A stretch of 64,000 nt of DNA from Knufia peltigerae. Taxonomy: Eukaryota; Ascomycota; Eurotiomycetes; Chaetothyriales; Trichomeriaceae. Shown here piece by piece: positions 10,828 to 22,888 of this stretch (position 1 is its first letter; each line of letters starts with the position of its first letter). The position numbers and the translations under genes are program-made. The stretch covers positions 62,001 through 126,000 of the forward strand of contig JAPDRN010000031.1 in the NCBI GenBank assembly GCA_030247855.1. Direction: 5' to 3'. The notes below the pieces were generated by a model. It was not told where the DNA came from and ran no database searches. It saw nothing but the letters and a program-made list of their open reading frames with translations.

Positions 10828-12432
10828 GTTTCAGAGATCTAAAAGCAAGTGTTTGTTACGTGAGGCCTCGTTCAGCGACCTGCGTATTCAAGGATGCTCA
10901 GAAACGATGACAGAGCCTGCACTTGTTTTTGAAACAACCAAAGACGTTTGAAGCATTTGTCAAGCTATTTATGAGCTGGCATTGTGCATACTAGAACACC
11001 AGCCGCTAAATGCTACAAGACGAATGAGCATTTCGGATCGGATGAGTTTGGGGGATATCGGAAGGGCTGAGTAACTTCCGAAAGATGTGGGCGGTCAAAA
11101 GGAGATTCTGGGGTTCGGAGTTGGAGAACGGGACTTCCATCTGCATCGGATAGATACGCTGGTTCTGAATCAGACCATGCACTCTTTACCCACCCTTATA
11201 GCAGTCCCATGGAGGAGATAAACCATGTTAGAGAATGCAGTCGCGTGTGAACTCACAGTGTAACACGTTGTCTGACCAGAGTCACAAGCCGACTATTGTG
11301 CTCTGATGAGTGAAAATGTGGTATGTGACGTGAAACTTGCCCAATAGTACTTCCTGACATCGCACTTTATTGGGGTGCCTCTCCCTGTTGAATGCCAACT
11401 AGCTTGTTGGTCATCACCAAGGTGTTTTTCGTTGTGGTTGACGAAGAGAATCGTTCATTCGCCACAACGGAAGAATCTCGAGGTTATACATCATTTTGGC
11501 CTGCGGCATGTCACCACTTCAGAACTATAACAACAACTTCAGGCGTTGATTCTCTTTCGTCCGGTTTCAGTAGAGTCTTCGGAGCTGCCCTGTCCTCCAA
11601 AGTAGTGCTCGGGAAATGCATCCTAGCACGAGCGATCTTTTGGGTCACTGTTTTCCAAGCAACGATAGATCACCTTGAGTGCTCGAATCTCGTGTGGACT
11701 ACAGACCGGCGCCTGATCGCACATATACAGCACATTTTGTGGATATGCTGACTCCGCTATAATGAGAGTCTGACGGGCAGATCATGCCACTTTGCTTAAG
11801 AGAAAGGTGCCTGATTCTGTAGTTGGCCAATATGTTTCTAGAATGATCACAGGTCTTGCAAAGCAGATGATATCCCGAGAAGACGTAACGTAAAACTGGA
11901 AGCTCGAACCAGCCTGACTCAACTCTAGATGAGTTGTGTTGAGAATACTCTTCAAAGAAGGTTATTCTTTCCTGGTAGAAAGCCTTCCGGATTGTGTACT
12001 TACTGTGACATTGAGCCGATGATCAAGGTTTATATGAGCAATTAGACAATAATCCAGTTGACGTGAACTGAGGAAAGATCAATGACATGAAGCAGTTCAA
12101 AGACGTTCTCGGTGGCTGTACATGACCAGGTTTCTTTGCACTTGTACAGAAATCGTTAGACAATGTCCTCGATCTGGTAAAGCAGCAACTCATCCAACGC
12201 GTCCTTCAGCCCTACACATGCATGCATGGCATACGGCAACTGTAGCACCAAATTACTATCTTGACGGCTGCCATTGCACATGTAGCTACATCCTTCTTTC
12301 ACAACGTGTCCAGTTCTCTCCCGATTCCACGGTCCTTCGAGTCTTTCGTTCATCATTGTCATCAGAATTGAGCGGTGCATAGATCCCGATTCCGTTAAAA
12401 CTTCTACCAGCACACTAGGCCACCTTTACAGA
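10828..12432. other. Intergenic region between divergent monooxygenase and Yip4 genes
   Basis: These 1.6 kb lie between two divergent genes. The longest frame (11392-11751, 119 codons) has no recognisable motif and unconvincing composition. I see no RNA gene or repeat. It presumably holds both promoters; no specific site is assigned. Confidence 0.6.
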
Positions 12433-13452
12433 ATGGCCAGCGGAATGTCTAACGATCCCTACGACGACGACCACGCGGTACTCGACGATGACTTTCTCAA
12501 TGAAGGTGCGCGGCCATACCGGCTCAGTATGAGCATTACTGACGGTCTATAGAAGTCGAACCCGATGAACCTGCAACAACTTCCGATCGAGCTCCGCTGA
12601 CAGGCAACATCCAATCCTCTTCAACCGCACCCCTAAATCAAAATTATTTGACCTCAAGAATACCCGGCGAGGACATCCGAGCGCCTCAGAATACTATAGA
12701 TGAGAGCGTATGGGACACCGTATCTCGAGATCTCTTCGCCGTATGGGAGAAAATGAAGCAGGTGCTGTGGCCTAAATATTTGCTAGGAGGCATACTACAA
12801 CGACAGGGTAGTGGTATGGGAGACGCCGAAAGTCAGGGCTTTGGACGAGATCTTCGAGGTCTAGTAGGCCGTTGGCCAGATGCAGACGGTATTCTACAAG
12901 GAGGAATGAGCGACGGCCTTCGAGACTGGGATCTATGGTACGTCCATCCTCGTTCTTGTACTTTTCAAGTGCGTGGTAGCCTTGTTCTAACAAAGACCTA
13001 GGGGTCCCCTAATCTTCTGCTTGCTGTTGAGCGTCTTCCTTTCGATGCACAAGGAGGGCCAAAGCGATCTGATCTTCTCTGGAGTCTTCTCTTTGGTCTG
13101 GATTGGCGAGGCTGTGGTTACTCTCCAGATCAAGTTGCTGGGCGGTAACATGTGAGTCTTCAAAAATACTGGTCGAGGATTATTTCTAACATTTTATCTT
13201 AGTTCGTTCATGCAATCCGTGTCGCTCATCGGGTATACATTGTTTCCTCTGACAATTGCTGCTTTGCTCAGTGCGTTGGGCTTACCCATGATCGCAAGGG
13301 TTCCAATCTATATTGTGCTCGTGGCATGGTCATTGGCAGCAGGAGTCAGTATCTTAGGTGGATCTGGAGTGGTCAAGAATCGCGTCGCACTGAGCGTGTA
13401 TCCTTTGTTTGTATTCTACGTTGGGCTCGGGTGTCTCTGCTTCATCAGTTAA
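12433..13452 (+). CDS. YIP4: Yip4-type Golgi membrane protein (YIP1 family)
   Basis: Four exons: 12433-12505, 12553-12937, 13002-13151 and 13203-13452; introns of 47, 64 and 51 bp; product 285 residues. The N-terminal part is acidic and hydrophilic (DDDHAVLDDDFLNE). Then comes the family's amphipathic segment ESVWDTVSRDLFAVWEKMKQ with VLWPKYLLGG, a GLRDWDLWGPLIFC junction restored by splicing, and about five membrane helices ending in YPLFVFYVGLGCLCFIS. YIP1-family proteins sit in Golgi and ER membranes, bind Rab GTPases (Ypt6, Ypt31 for Yip4) and assist vesicle trafficking. Unspliced reading fails at each junction, which supports the exon calls. The assignment to Yip4 rather than another YIPF rests on the WP-rich linker and Trp-rich DWDLW motif. 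Confidence 0.9.
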
Positions 13453-14228
13453 TCGTGCGGGCAATAGACCTAGCCTAGGCCATTGGGCTCTATGTAATGT
13501 TTTATGGCTGTAACACAATGATGGTATACCAGAATGATGCACAAATCGACTTGAAACACGCTCTGTCCCTCTTATATCCCGTGGTCTGATGCAATGGTTC
13601 CTTGTTGTCGAGCGGGGTGTTGGTGTTATTATATTGGGCGAATTTGATTGTGCGGAGCCTGAAGCCTGAGCCCGAACCGCAATCAATCAGCGACTATCAC
13701 ACACTCATGTCAACTTGGGAACAAACCCTTCACTCGATGTCGATTGCCATTTCCATTTGTGCCCCCTGTCTTCTCATATCTATATCTATCGACGAGCCTC
13801 GACCATTACGATCGTCCCAGTAGTCGCCTTCGCCGTAACCCTTGTCTATCAGCCTATTGAACCGCAGGCGCTCTTCACTGCCTCACCTGCCCTCAAACTT
13901 CCCACGTCAATCCCAAGTGAAGTGCGTATGCATTCTGACCACACGTCTCTCACAAATTTTTGAAAAATACTCTCCTTGTAGCGTGGGCGACGGCAACAGC
14001 AATAGACGCATCGAGTCAGGGATACTGCGCCCAGCCATTTTCTTCTGCGGGAAACCGAATCGAGCGCAACGTAACCATCAGGTTAAACAGTTTTGACACC
14101 CGACAATACAGTTCATTGGCACTGAGAGTACTGCCGGGTGTAGGACGAGGAGAGCCAAGTGACGAGTACAGAGGCGCAAGCGCTACGAGATCAAGATCCA
14201 AGTCGCGTCACCGGCTTCGGCAAACAAT
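13453..14228. other. Intergenic: Yip4 3' flank and promoter/leader of the RanBD gene
   Basis: No convincing coding sequence; short frames overlap each other without recognisable motifs. The last part is probably 5' leader of the gene starting at 14229. Confidence 0.6.
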
Positions 14229-15892
14229 ATGGCTTCAAACAACGACACTATTCCTCCCACCGAACATTCAAAAGCCGAAGAGGATTTAGCACCTCACGAC
14301 AACAGCTCGGATGGCGAAAGAGAAGAAAAGACTACACGGGAGAAGTTGAAACAGACAACCATCGCTAAAGGCGACGATCAACAGTCAGGCGAGGCAACCA
14401 CAACTGATCCTGTCTCCGAGACGGTTGTTGAGAACGGGTCTAGAGGGCGACCGTCCAAAAAACGATCGTTTGAAGACCTGCAAGCAGAAGACTCACCAGC
14501 AGGAGTCGAAAACGGTGGTCCTCCGCTACCGAAGAAAGGCCAGCACAAGAGGATGCGATCGAGAGAAGTCTCCGGCACTGATGAAGTCCAAGGACTAGAC
14601 AAACTCTCTGATGTTGCAAGCCCGGTCCAAGAAGAGAGCGATGCTGAGGCACAAAAATCACCCGGTGGTCCCGGAGTCCTTGTTATAGCACCGTCCAAGG
14701 ATCACGAAGAGGAGTCCACAGCTGCAGACAAGTCCGCAGAAACAAGTAAGACGACCACCTCAGCCCTCACTGCTAAGGATCAATCGAAAGAGCAAACATC
14801 TTCCTCCTCTGGTTTCGCCAATACAAGCACAGCCTCTCCATTTGGTTCTTTCAAACCGGTCAAATCACCATCTTCCGAGGCCGAGTCTACGTCACAGCTA
14901 GAGAAGGCCACCACAACATCAGCATTCGCATCTTCAGGTCTTTCTGCTTTTGCATCTTCTGAGAAATCTCCGTTTGGCTCAGTGGGCTCAACGGCGAAAG
15001 CAAGCGGTGGCTTTGGTGGAGGTGGAGGTGGCGGTGGAAGCAGTTTTGGTACCCCATCTCCTTTTGCAAGTAAATCCTCATCTGGTTTTGGCTCAGTTGG
15101 TGGATTTGGTGCTAAGGCTGGATTTGGTGGAAGCTTTGGTGCCCCGAAACCGTTTGGATCAGGCGGCTCGTCTTTCGCGGCTCCTGCTGGTGCAGCTGGT
15201 ACTTTCGGTAAACCCAAACCTTTCTCGCCGACACATGACGATGTCGACGAAGGAAGTGACAACGATGGTGCAGGAAATGATGAAGCATCTGCTGTGGATG
15301 CCCCCCAAGATCCTAGGTTTAAGGAACAAGACGGTAAGCAGCATGATCTCTATGTCTCGATGATCAGAGCTAATTGAATGCAGTCGCGACTGGTGAAGAA
15401 GAGGAAGACACCATTTTCACATGCAGAGCGAAGCTTTATCATTTCGAAAAGGAATGGAAAGAGCGTGGAGTTGGCGTGTTCAAAATTAACATTCGATATG
15501 AACGCAAAGCTCTGGGCGATACAAGTGAAGACGAGAAAAACGAAGGTGAAAAAGATGTCGAAGCGGGCGAGAAGGACGACTTTTCTACCGTCGAGCGTAA
15601 AGCTCGTATCATCATGAGAACTGATGGTGTGCATCGTCTCGTTCTAAATACGCCAGTTTTCAAAGACATGAACGTTGGAACACACGACGGGAAAGAGCCA
15701 ACAGGCAGAACAATGCACCTGACTGGATTAGAAGAGGGCAAGCCAACGGGCTATCAAATAAAGGTAACCTTGAATTTCTGGTCGAACTTTTGGGCCAATC
15801 GTTCTAACGATTTTGGTTCTGTTTAGGTCGGCAAAGAAGACGTCTTGAAAGACATTTATCACAAGATTCAACAACTCAAGGAGGACCTCTGA
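14229..15892 (+). CDS. FG-repeat Ran-binding protein (Yrb2/Nup50-like, RanBD1)
   Basis: Three exons: 14229-15333, 15384-15763 and 15827-15892; introns of 50 and 63 bp; product 516 residues. The N-terminal half is acidic and charged with a basic KKRSFEDLQ-like stretch. The middle is rich in FG dipeptides within Gly/Ser-rich sequence (GFGSVGGFGAKAGFGG and similar), typical of nucleoporins and Yrb2. The C-terminal part after the first intron reads ATGEEEEDTIFTCRAKLYHF, the classic opening of a Ran-binding domain, and ends with the conserved final helix VGKEDVLKDIYHKIQQLKEDL contributed by exon 3. Yrb2-type proteins bind RanGTP and Crm1 and assist nuclear export. The spliced order (disordered N-terminus, FG region, C-terminal RanBD) fits Yrb2/Hba1 better than the four-domain RanBP2. 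Confidence 0.9.
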
Positions 15893-16542
15893 AAGAAGAA
15901 CGACACGCGGCAGCCGGGTCGAAGGTTACGCACACAACAGATCGGACATGGTCTATGAGAAGAACTGGCTTCAAATCAGGATACACATCGCATTTGATTC
16001 CGTCAGCTCGGGAGGTTTCTTCCTTCCGTGGTGACGCTCACGATTCCACTCTTGACGAACTATTTTGACTTGATGGTGAGCAGGGATGAGTGAACGAATG
16101 TATTTGGTATTGGGCGAACCATAGGAATTGGTCCGCAGCCAAACAAACATCAACCTCGAGGGGCAACAAGAAAGAGGAATCGAGTTTTGATCCATAGATT
16201 CTAAGAATAGGTTTTTTTACTTAGAGGTCTTTGGTATAATTGTGTGTGCATCTTTTACTACGGCAATCGGGCAGATTGGAAGATGAGAGAATCACGAATG
16301 AGACAAGACATTTGATCACACTCTGTATTTTCAAATAATCCGGCTCCGTTTTGATGTGACGAACTTGTAGGCCAATACCGTAGAGTACGAGCGAGGAAAT
16401 GGCCCAAGTTTTATATCGGCGAGGCTGAGACTGGGGGCGGCAATAAAAATATTCGGCAACATCACGACGGTTTTCATGTCGATATTTTCCTCTCTCGTCG
16501 ACAAGACTAGAAATTGAATCCAAACTAAATTACAGGGCAACA
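15893..16542. other. Intergenic between RanBD and RWD genes
   Basis: No gene-like frame; only short frames with no motif. It contains the 3' flank of the RanBD gene and the upstream region of the RWD-domain gene. Confidence 0.6.
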
Positions 16543-16543
16543 A

Positions 16544-16582
<39 letters not shown>

Positions 16583-17640
16583 ATGAATCGACCCCGTCCT
16601 CGTCGGACCGTCTGGCAGCCGAAATTTCTCTTTTGGAAGCAATGTATCCCGACTCGGTGACGTTCAACCGCAAGAGTCTCGAATTGACGTACAGAATAAT
16701 GGGTCAGTATTCACAGCCTATACGGTCCAAACGGACAGACGCCAACGACCCGACGACAGGCGGCGGGGGGGTTTTGGTTTTACGTCTTCCAAGTACCTAT
16801 CCGGACGACGGTGGTGGTGGTGGTGGTGTCCCGGAATTGATTTCTGCATGTGACGGTACCAAACGAGACGTGAGGGATTCCACACGTCGAGCGATTGCGG
16901 AGCTCAATCTAGAAGAGGGTGTCGAGGTTTTGGATCAGATTCTTGCCACGTTTGAGGGGGTCGTATCATTGTCGTCGTCCGACTCTCGAGTGTCTGGCAT
17001 TTCTTCCACCGCAAATCCAAATCATATTGATTCCTCTTCCGAGACGATCACCGATCGAGACCACGACGACGACAACAACGACAACAATAACAACGACGAC
17101 GACGGTGTCGACACGAGTGGAAATGGTACACCAGAATTGAAGCTCTCACCACCATCAAAGACTGTCATCATATGGCTCCATCATCTTCTCGCCACTTCCA
17201 AGAGGAAACTGGCCTTGTCACCTTCTGTTGTGAACTCGACCTCGAACTCGAACACCACCACAACGGCAAAAATATCAGGAATGACCAAACCCGGGTACCC
17301 CGGTGTCTTTATCTTTTCTGGTCCTCGTGACTTGGTCGATTCGCACGTCAAGGAACTGAAAAGTTTGAACTGGCAAGCTTTTTCAAAACGTTACGATTCG
17401 GATGAGGCTACGAATGGCCTTTTTTCGTCATCAAACACGATCGAGATCGTCGACGACACCACCACGAAACCAAAGCCAACAAAACGGAAGCAAAATGTTT
17501 CTGCCGCAGATGACGGCGAATGGTCCTTCACGCACGGTAGGAATAAAATCGTCGAGGTGGAAAGTATGGCCGAGCTAGTCAAGGGTATCGTCGAAGAACA
17601 TCACCGTGACATCTTTTTAAGAGCTGTCGGTGTGAAATGA
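16543..17640 (+). CDS. RWD domain / DUF1115 protein (RWDD2-like)
   Basis: Single-exon frame of 365 residues. After a run of 12 Thr from the start, residues about 20-140 form an RWD domain (LAAEISLLEAMYPDSVTF, then a Gly-interrupted strand with the YP turn STYPDD). Acidic Asp/Asn repeats follow, and the C-terminal half carries the DUF1115/Prp3-C signature: VIIWLHHLLATSKRK and GYPGVFIFSGP, then a terminal segment ending near WSFTHGRNKIVEVESMAELV. RWDD2-type proteins are conserved in fungi and animals but their biochemical role is unclear; RWD domains usually mediate protein contacts in translation or ubiquitin pathways. Trinucleotide expansions (ACG, GGT, GAC/AAC) inflate the length. The ATG at 16543 directly abuts the ACG repeat. 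Confidence 0.88.
16546..16581 (+). repeat. (ACG)12 coding microsatellite
   Basis: Twelve perfect ACG codons directly after the start codon of the RWD gene encode a Thr run. Copy-number change would stay in frame. Confidence 0.95.
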
Positions 17641-18121
17641 TGAGACCCAGAAACGATGAAAGTCATGTTTATGAGATTATTATGGGTTTGGTGATTCGGT
17701 CTACATGGGTATTGTAGATTTAAATACAGGGTCACGGCTTTCACTCGCGGCGCGCTCTTAAGAACAAAACATACTCCGTATAGGTACGTCGAGACCAAAA
17801 AAGGGGGGAGGAACAAAGAATCGGACTCATCATTCGAGTCTGTGCCATCAAGTCAAATAATATCCTGATCGGGTTTGGAACTTCTTCATTTGCTAGTCCT
17901 AGCCCCTTTCCCTCGGTACTGGCATGAATATTCTCACTCACCACACGACAAAAAGAAAAAGAGGTCACTCAGTGCTCCAGATAGAGTATGCAAAGTTGGG
18001 TACCCCTATCAAATGCACCACCACCACCACCATCATCATGGCTAAATGCATTCAAAACATGTGTGGCTCTCGGCATGAAGTCAAGATAGTCAGGTCTAGA
18101 TAACCTCCAGTCTTCAAGCCC
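17641..18121. other. Convergent intergenic spacer
   Basis: Lies between the 3' ends of the RWD gene (+) and Afg1 (-). It holds one exact TACTCCGT (17772-17779) and a short CAC/CAT trinucleotide run around 18016-18039. No gene or distinct terminator signal is recognised. Confidence 0.65.
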
Positions 18122-20039
18122 TCACAAACTATCTTCCCTCCATCTGGATCTCACCCTCTGCCAACCCTCCTTCTCATTCAACCCACCACGCTTCTCCAGT
18201 CCCATCCCACGCTCCACCCACTCCTGACTACCCATCTCACTCAACCGACTCAGAGCCCTGGCGAAAGCGAACCTCTCCTCGTCGCCACTGAACAAACTGC
18301 TCTGCTTGAGCATACTCATGCTCATTCCCAGATCGTCCATCAGGTTCCTCATCACGTCGTCAACGTCGGCCCCTTCACCTTCCGTGTCCGAGGCCTTTGT
18401 ATGCTCCGCCACCTTCTTGTCATGCTTGTCCACAGACTTGTCGTCCTTGTCCACTTTTTTCGTCACGCTCTCCAGACTCTCGTCGAGTTCCGTCTTGCTC
18501 AAGAACAGCTGCGACAGGGGTACGGCCGTGGTCAAGACGAGCTTCGCGTGCGACTCGTAAACGGCGTCGATAAAGGTGATGAACCGCCTGGCCCAGTCTC
18601 GTTCACGGTGCGTCATGCCCGGGACGTCGGTCACGATGAAGGCGTCGAAACTGCGCATCATTTCGATGTAATCCGCCGCGCCCGTGGCTCGTCCGATGAG
18701 GTCGTGGAAGGTGAACTTGGCGGCACGTCCCGACGCCTCCGGGATCTCGACCTCGCGGCCCCAGACCGTGATGGTGGTCGGGTGCGGAGGGTCGTTTTCC
18801 GGGTCACCCAGGAAATTGAACCACTTCTTGGCGTGCGAAACGGCCGCACGGTCGAGCGGGTGATGGTACACACCCGACGGCGGCCGCGGGAGTTTGCGAT
18901 AGTCCGTCTGGGAGTCCAGGTTGATGACCTTGAGTTTGTTCTTCAGTAGATTGATGCACGGGATGAACGACTGCCGCTGGATGCCGTTCTTGTACAGGTC
19001 GTCCGGGTGTCGGTTCGACGTCGTCACCAAGACGACGCCGTGGGACATGAGCGACTCCAGCAGCCTCCGCAGGATCATGGCGTCCGCGACGTCGGTGCAC
19101 TGGAACTCGTCGAAGCACAACACCTGGGCGGTCTCGGCCAGGTCGGCGGCCACGAACGGCACCGCGTCAAAGTCGTTGCCGTACTGCATGCGGACCTTGT
19201 GCAGCCTCTTGTGCACGTCCTGCATGAAGTTGTGGAAATGGATGCGCAGTTTCGACGTCATGTTGGGCGGGAGCGTTTCGTAGAACAGGTCCATCAACAT
19301 GGTCTTCCCCGACCCGACGTCGCCGTACATGTACAGGCCCTTGGGGAGGTCTTCTGGAATCTCGCCGATCGCCTTCTTCTTCTTCGCACCTCCGAACAAG
19401 GACCCGAACAGGCTCTTTTTCTGGGGTTGTAGATCGTCGATCTCGGGGTGTACCACTTGCGGAGGGGTGTAGTCTCGTAGAGTGTCGTGCAAATCTTGTA
19501 GATGCTCGATCAACGCTACAATTCCCAAAGACACAAAAACGTCAGCACTTTGCCGCGCATACCACACCGCGCGGGGCGAAATTTCCAAACCTACATCTCT
19601 GATGTTCATCATCGCGCAGCCTTTTCGTCTGTACTCGCTCGTCATATTCCTCCAGAGGGCCTCGCGGGCTTGCCCCGGCGACTGTCGCAAGGTCGTGCCG
19701 TCTCGGGAACTGGTTTGAGGAGGTTATGTTTGGCCGATGAGGCCGAATCGCTCGACCCGACGATATTGTTTGTGGTCTCGTCGGCTGTCCAAAAGTACAC
19801 ACACCTCGGCGCTCGAATTTGAGGTTGTTGGATTTGTCAAAGTTGGCAACACGTCTCCGGCTGCTGCTGCTGCTGCTGCTGTTGTTGCTGCGACGGTGCC
19901 TTAACGTCCTCAGACAATCCGTGCATATCGTCCTCGGTCTACCTACTGTCGCACGGGGAGAAAAGATAGCTCGGAGGTACTCGTGCGCCTTGAAGGCGTC
20001 TCCTGGACGCGGACGCACCGCCGCCGGAGTAGCTTTCAT
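18122..20039 (-). CDS. AFG1: Afg1-type mitochondrial AAA ATPase (LACE1/AFG1L homologue)
   Basis: Two exons: 20039-19595 and 19515-18122, joined across a 79-bp intron whose donor gtaggt restores DEHQRSLIEHLQDLHD, a conserved stretch of the family; product 612 residues. The Arg/Ser-rich N-terminus lacks acidic residues at its start, as expected for a mitochondrial presequence, and contains a Ser run. Walker A is GDVGSGKT (213-220) and Walker B is VLCFDEF (280-286); sensor-like TTSNRHPDDLYKNGIQR follows. Afg1 is a mitochondrial inner-membrane-associated ATPase that helps turnover of misfolded, including cytochrome-oxidase, subunits. The C-terminal region has a Lys/Asp-rich insertion (KVDKDDKSVDKHDKK), making it longer than yeast Afg1 (509). 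GC-rich coding sequence creates long antisense shadows. Confidence 0.93.
19861..19890 (-). repeat. CTG/CAG-type repeat encoding a Ser run
   Basis: CTG triplets with two GTT interruptions on the + strand. In the Afg1 frame on the other strand they encode a run of about seven Ser in the presequence region. Confidence 0.85.
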
Positions 20040-20952
20040 TGTTGTGTCGTCGCGGATCGTACACAGAGAGATACGGGGAGCAGCTAGAGCAATAGCAATG
20101 GCAACAGTAACACTCTATGCGCTGAGAGGAAAACGCAACAAACAATAATGACAAAACAAGCAAAAAAGAAAATTAACTGCACGAAGCTGATTTCGAGCAA
20201 AGAAAGCGAAGATACATCGGGACCGCATCCGATGACAAAGTCCCCCAAATGCTCGGGCAGCCTCGGTGAATGTCGGCCAAAAATCTTGGGCCCGAAGTCG
20301 TGGGTCTGCAGTCCAGAATCCAACCTCAACCTACTCAGGTATGTAAAGAAGAAAAGAATTGCCGGTTGCCTGAGATTATAGAAAGAGACCAAGTATCATA
20401 GCTAGGTGTTTAAGAGGTAGAGGAATATGATATGACAATTCATCTCACTCCTTATAAGACGCAGAGACTAAGAGCTATAATCGTTGAATCTAAATCACTC
20501 GCTCTCCCTTCAACGACAGCAAAAGCGATCCAAACCCCCCTCAAAAGGACCAATATCCTCGTGAACCATCCTCGGGATATACCATCAGCGCACGCAACGT
20601 GAATCCGCCCAATAGCCAGTTCCTTGTAGTAGTGACAAAAACCCCTTCTCATCCAACGATAGCACCTGGGTTTGCACGGCGGGAAGAGTCCATAATTCTT
20701 TTGCGAGCTTTTTGTTGCGACAAGTACACCACGTATGAGAGACGAAAACCGTCTTCCTCAAGATTTCAACCGATTCCGTGCGCCTTGACATGACCACATT
20801 ATAAAAACATTGCTCATCAGGTTGCCCTGTTCCCTCCCATTTATCGAAGCCAAAGAAGGGCAAGGGCACCCGGATCCTGCGTGTCTAGCATTGAGACCAG
20901 GGTCTGAAACAAAAGCTCAAGATTGCAATACAGCCATTCTGGCAGTTGTAGC
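20040..20952. other. Intergenic: Afg1 upstream region / Bem1 3' flank
   Basis: Both flanking genes are on the minus strand, so this holds the 3' UTR of Bem1 and the promoter of Afg1. Short frames only; no element recognised. Confidence 0.6.
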
Positions 20953-22888
20953 TCAACCCGCAGCATAGTTGACATGTAATGTAAGTTTGGGATTCCGCTG
21001 TAGAGCCTCGTCCAGATTGTCATCATTCTCAAGTTCTAACATACTGTTGCTGAGCTCGTCCTTGTAGTGAATGACAACGCCGTCGTTGAGTTTAAGTCGT
21101 TCTACCAGTCTTTCTTTTAGGGCAGCGAATGCAATATCTTGCGGGACGCGAATGGCGATGATGTCGTCTTGGAAGAATACCTTAACTTTCATTGGGCCAC
21201 TGGCATTTCCTGCTCTCATGCTCGAAGAGGTGGATGCTTGTGTCAAGTTGCTTGCTTGTGAATGAAGGAAGGGAGGACCTCCGAGAGCCATGCCAGGGCC
21301 AGCTGTCATGGGTGGAGGTGGACGTTGTTGCGATGATCGAGAAGAGTTGGGCATAGCCATTCCACCATAACCTGTACCTGTGGGTTGCTGATTTGTGGAA
21401 ACCCTCGAAAGTCCCTGTAGCGACTGCTGAGATCCTTCAGAAAGCCGATAATCTTCGCCGAGGGCGCTTGGGTCGATTTCGAAATCCTGGCCTGGTCTCG
21501 GTTTGAACAAATTTCTTACCAACATGCTCTTCGAGATGTGGCTGGGCATGGCGACAATCTTCTTGATGTACTCATCAAGATTCTGGCGTCGCCCGTTGGA
21601 GATCGCATCTGTGACATGGGCAACGGGTCCCGGCATGAACGGTAACGTACGAGGCTTCCCCTTGTTGCCCGCTTCTTCAGGAAACATTTCCAGCAGTGCA
21701 ATCTGGAAGTCGTAGAAATCGGCATAGTATCTTGACAGTTCCCACCATCGCCCATCCTCCATCTGACACTCGATGATATACCAATACATGTCATTATCAA
21801 AACAGTATCTGGGCACCGAGGCACTCATTGGCGCCAAAGGAATTTGTGGCTGTTGTGAGGTTCTGGGACCTGAACCTTGAGACTGCTGGCTGTTAGCATG
21901 AGTGCCGTAGGCAAGGTCTTGCCAGGGCCCAACTTACGTAGGTATTGCTTGCAAGAGACTGCTGGGAGCCACCGTTTTGTAGACTCATTCTTGCCATGTC
22001 GGCCGACATTTGAGCTTCTGGGCTGGAAAACTTGCCCAAACTGATGCTGTTGTTCTTATATTCCGCCGCGAATTTCTTCCATTCCTCCACTTTGGGGACG
22101 CCAGCCTTGCGGACGGCCTCGAGCGGATCTGGAACCGACGCCATCGTCGCGGTGTCTTTGATGTCCACGAACGAAACTGGAATCAGACCTGGCCCTCCAA
22201 GCCGCCCTATCGGCTTTGCGACAAACCACTCTGGGTTTGACTGGGCCACCACGATGATCGCCTCACCGGCTTTCGCGTCCAGCTCGTCCGGTCTTTCCGC
22301 ATTGAAATCATATTGCACCACGCCATAGACCATGGCACCCCCGGCCTTGCCAATCATGCTTGCACCTCTCATATGCGTCGGCGGCCTCGCGGTAGCGGTG
22401 GACTCTGACCTCATGTGTCCAGAGTGAGTCGAACCCTTCTCCGAGAAGCCCGAATCATGGCTCTCTGCTCGTTCTCCGGGGGACGACAGTGAGTTACCAC
22501 TCTGGCGCTGTTGTTTGCCCACGACCTCGAAGAAAGCGACAGGGACCAAGCCCCTGGCAGACGGGATGAGCGGGTTGCACGCCTCGTACCACTCGGTATC
22601 GTCTTCACGGCTCAGAACATGGAAGAAATCGCCCTTGTGAAATGCCAGCTCTTGTCCGTTGCCATTCTGGGGCGCATAGTCATACAGCGCCTTGATGACC
22701 TTCTTCGGGGGCAGTGCCTGGATGGTCTTGGGTGTGATGGAAAGCGAGGGTGCGTGCCTAGATTCCTTGTCGCTCTTGAGAGATCGGCGAATGGCCTGGA
22801 GGAGGGGGGCACAAGGAACGAATCAGTATTCACAGGTCCAGACAAGAATGCGCATACGTGCAGGAGAGTGTGTGGACATTACCTTCAT
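20953..22888 (-). CDS. BEM1: Bem1/Scd2-type polarity scaffold (SH3-SH3-PX-PB1)
   Basis: Three exons: a 6-nt coding exon 22888-22883 (ATG AAG), 22795-21938 and 21885-20953; introns of 87 and 52 bp; product 598 residues. The start is set by the MK-AIRRSLKSDKE junction typical of fungal Bem1. Domains in order: SH3 at about 34-94 (KALYDYAP, ending RGLVPVAFFEVV), SH3 at about 157-218 (YGVVQYDFNA, GLIPVSFVDI), PX at about 313-425 (YIIECQMEDGRWWELSRYY, RTLPFMPGP) and PB1 at about 521-598 (MKVKVFFQDDIIAIRVPQDI). Bem1/Scd2 assembles Cdc42, its exchange factor Cdc24 (through PB1) and PAK kinases at sites of polar growth. The acceptor of intron 2 was placed at ...ACAGCCAG to keep frame; a tandem CAG three bases further is also usable. 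Confidence 0.95.

Noticed and set aside
11392..11751. 119-codon frame between the monooxygenase and Yip4
   Set aside because: No motif, no splice partners, unremarkable composition; probably chance.
14780..15262. 160-codon Pro-rich minus-strand frame
   Set aside because: Antisense of the Gly/Ser/Phe FG-repeat region of the RanBD gene.
19007..19432. 141-codon plus-strand frame inside Afg1
   Set aside because: Shadow frame over the Walker motifs of the minus-strand ATPase.
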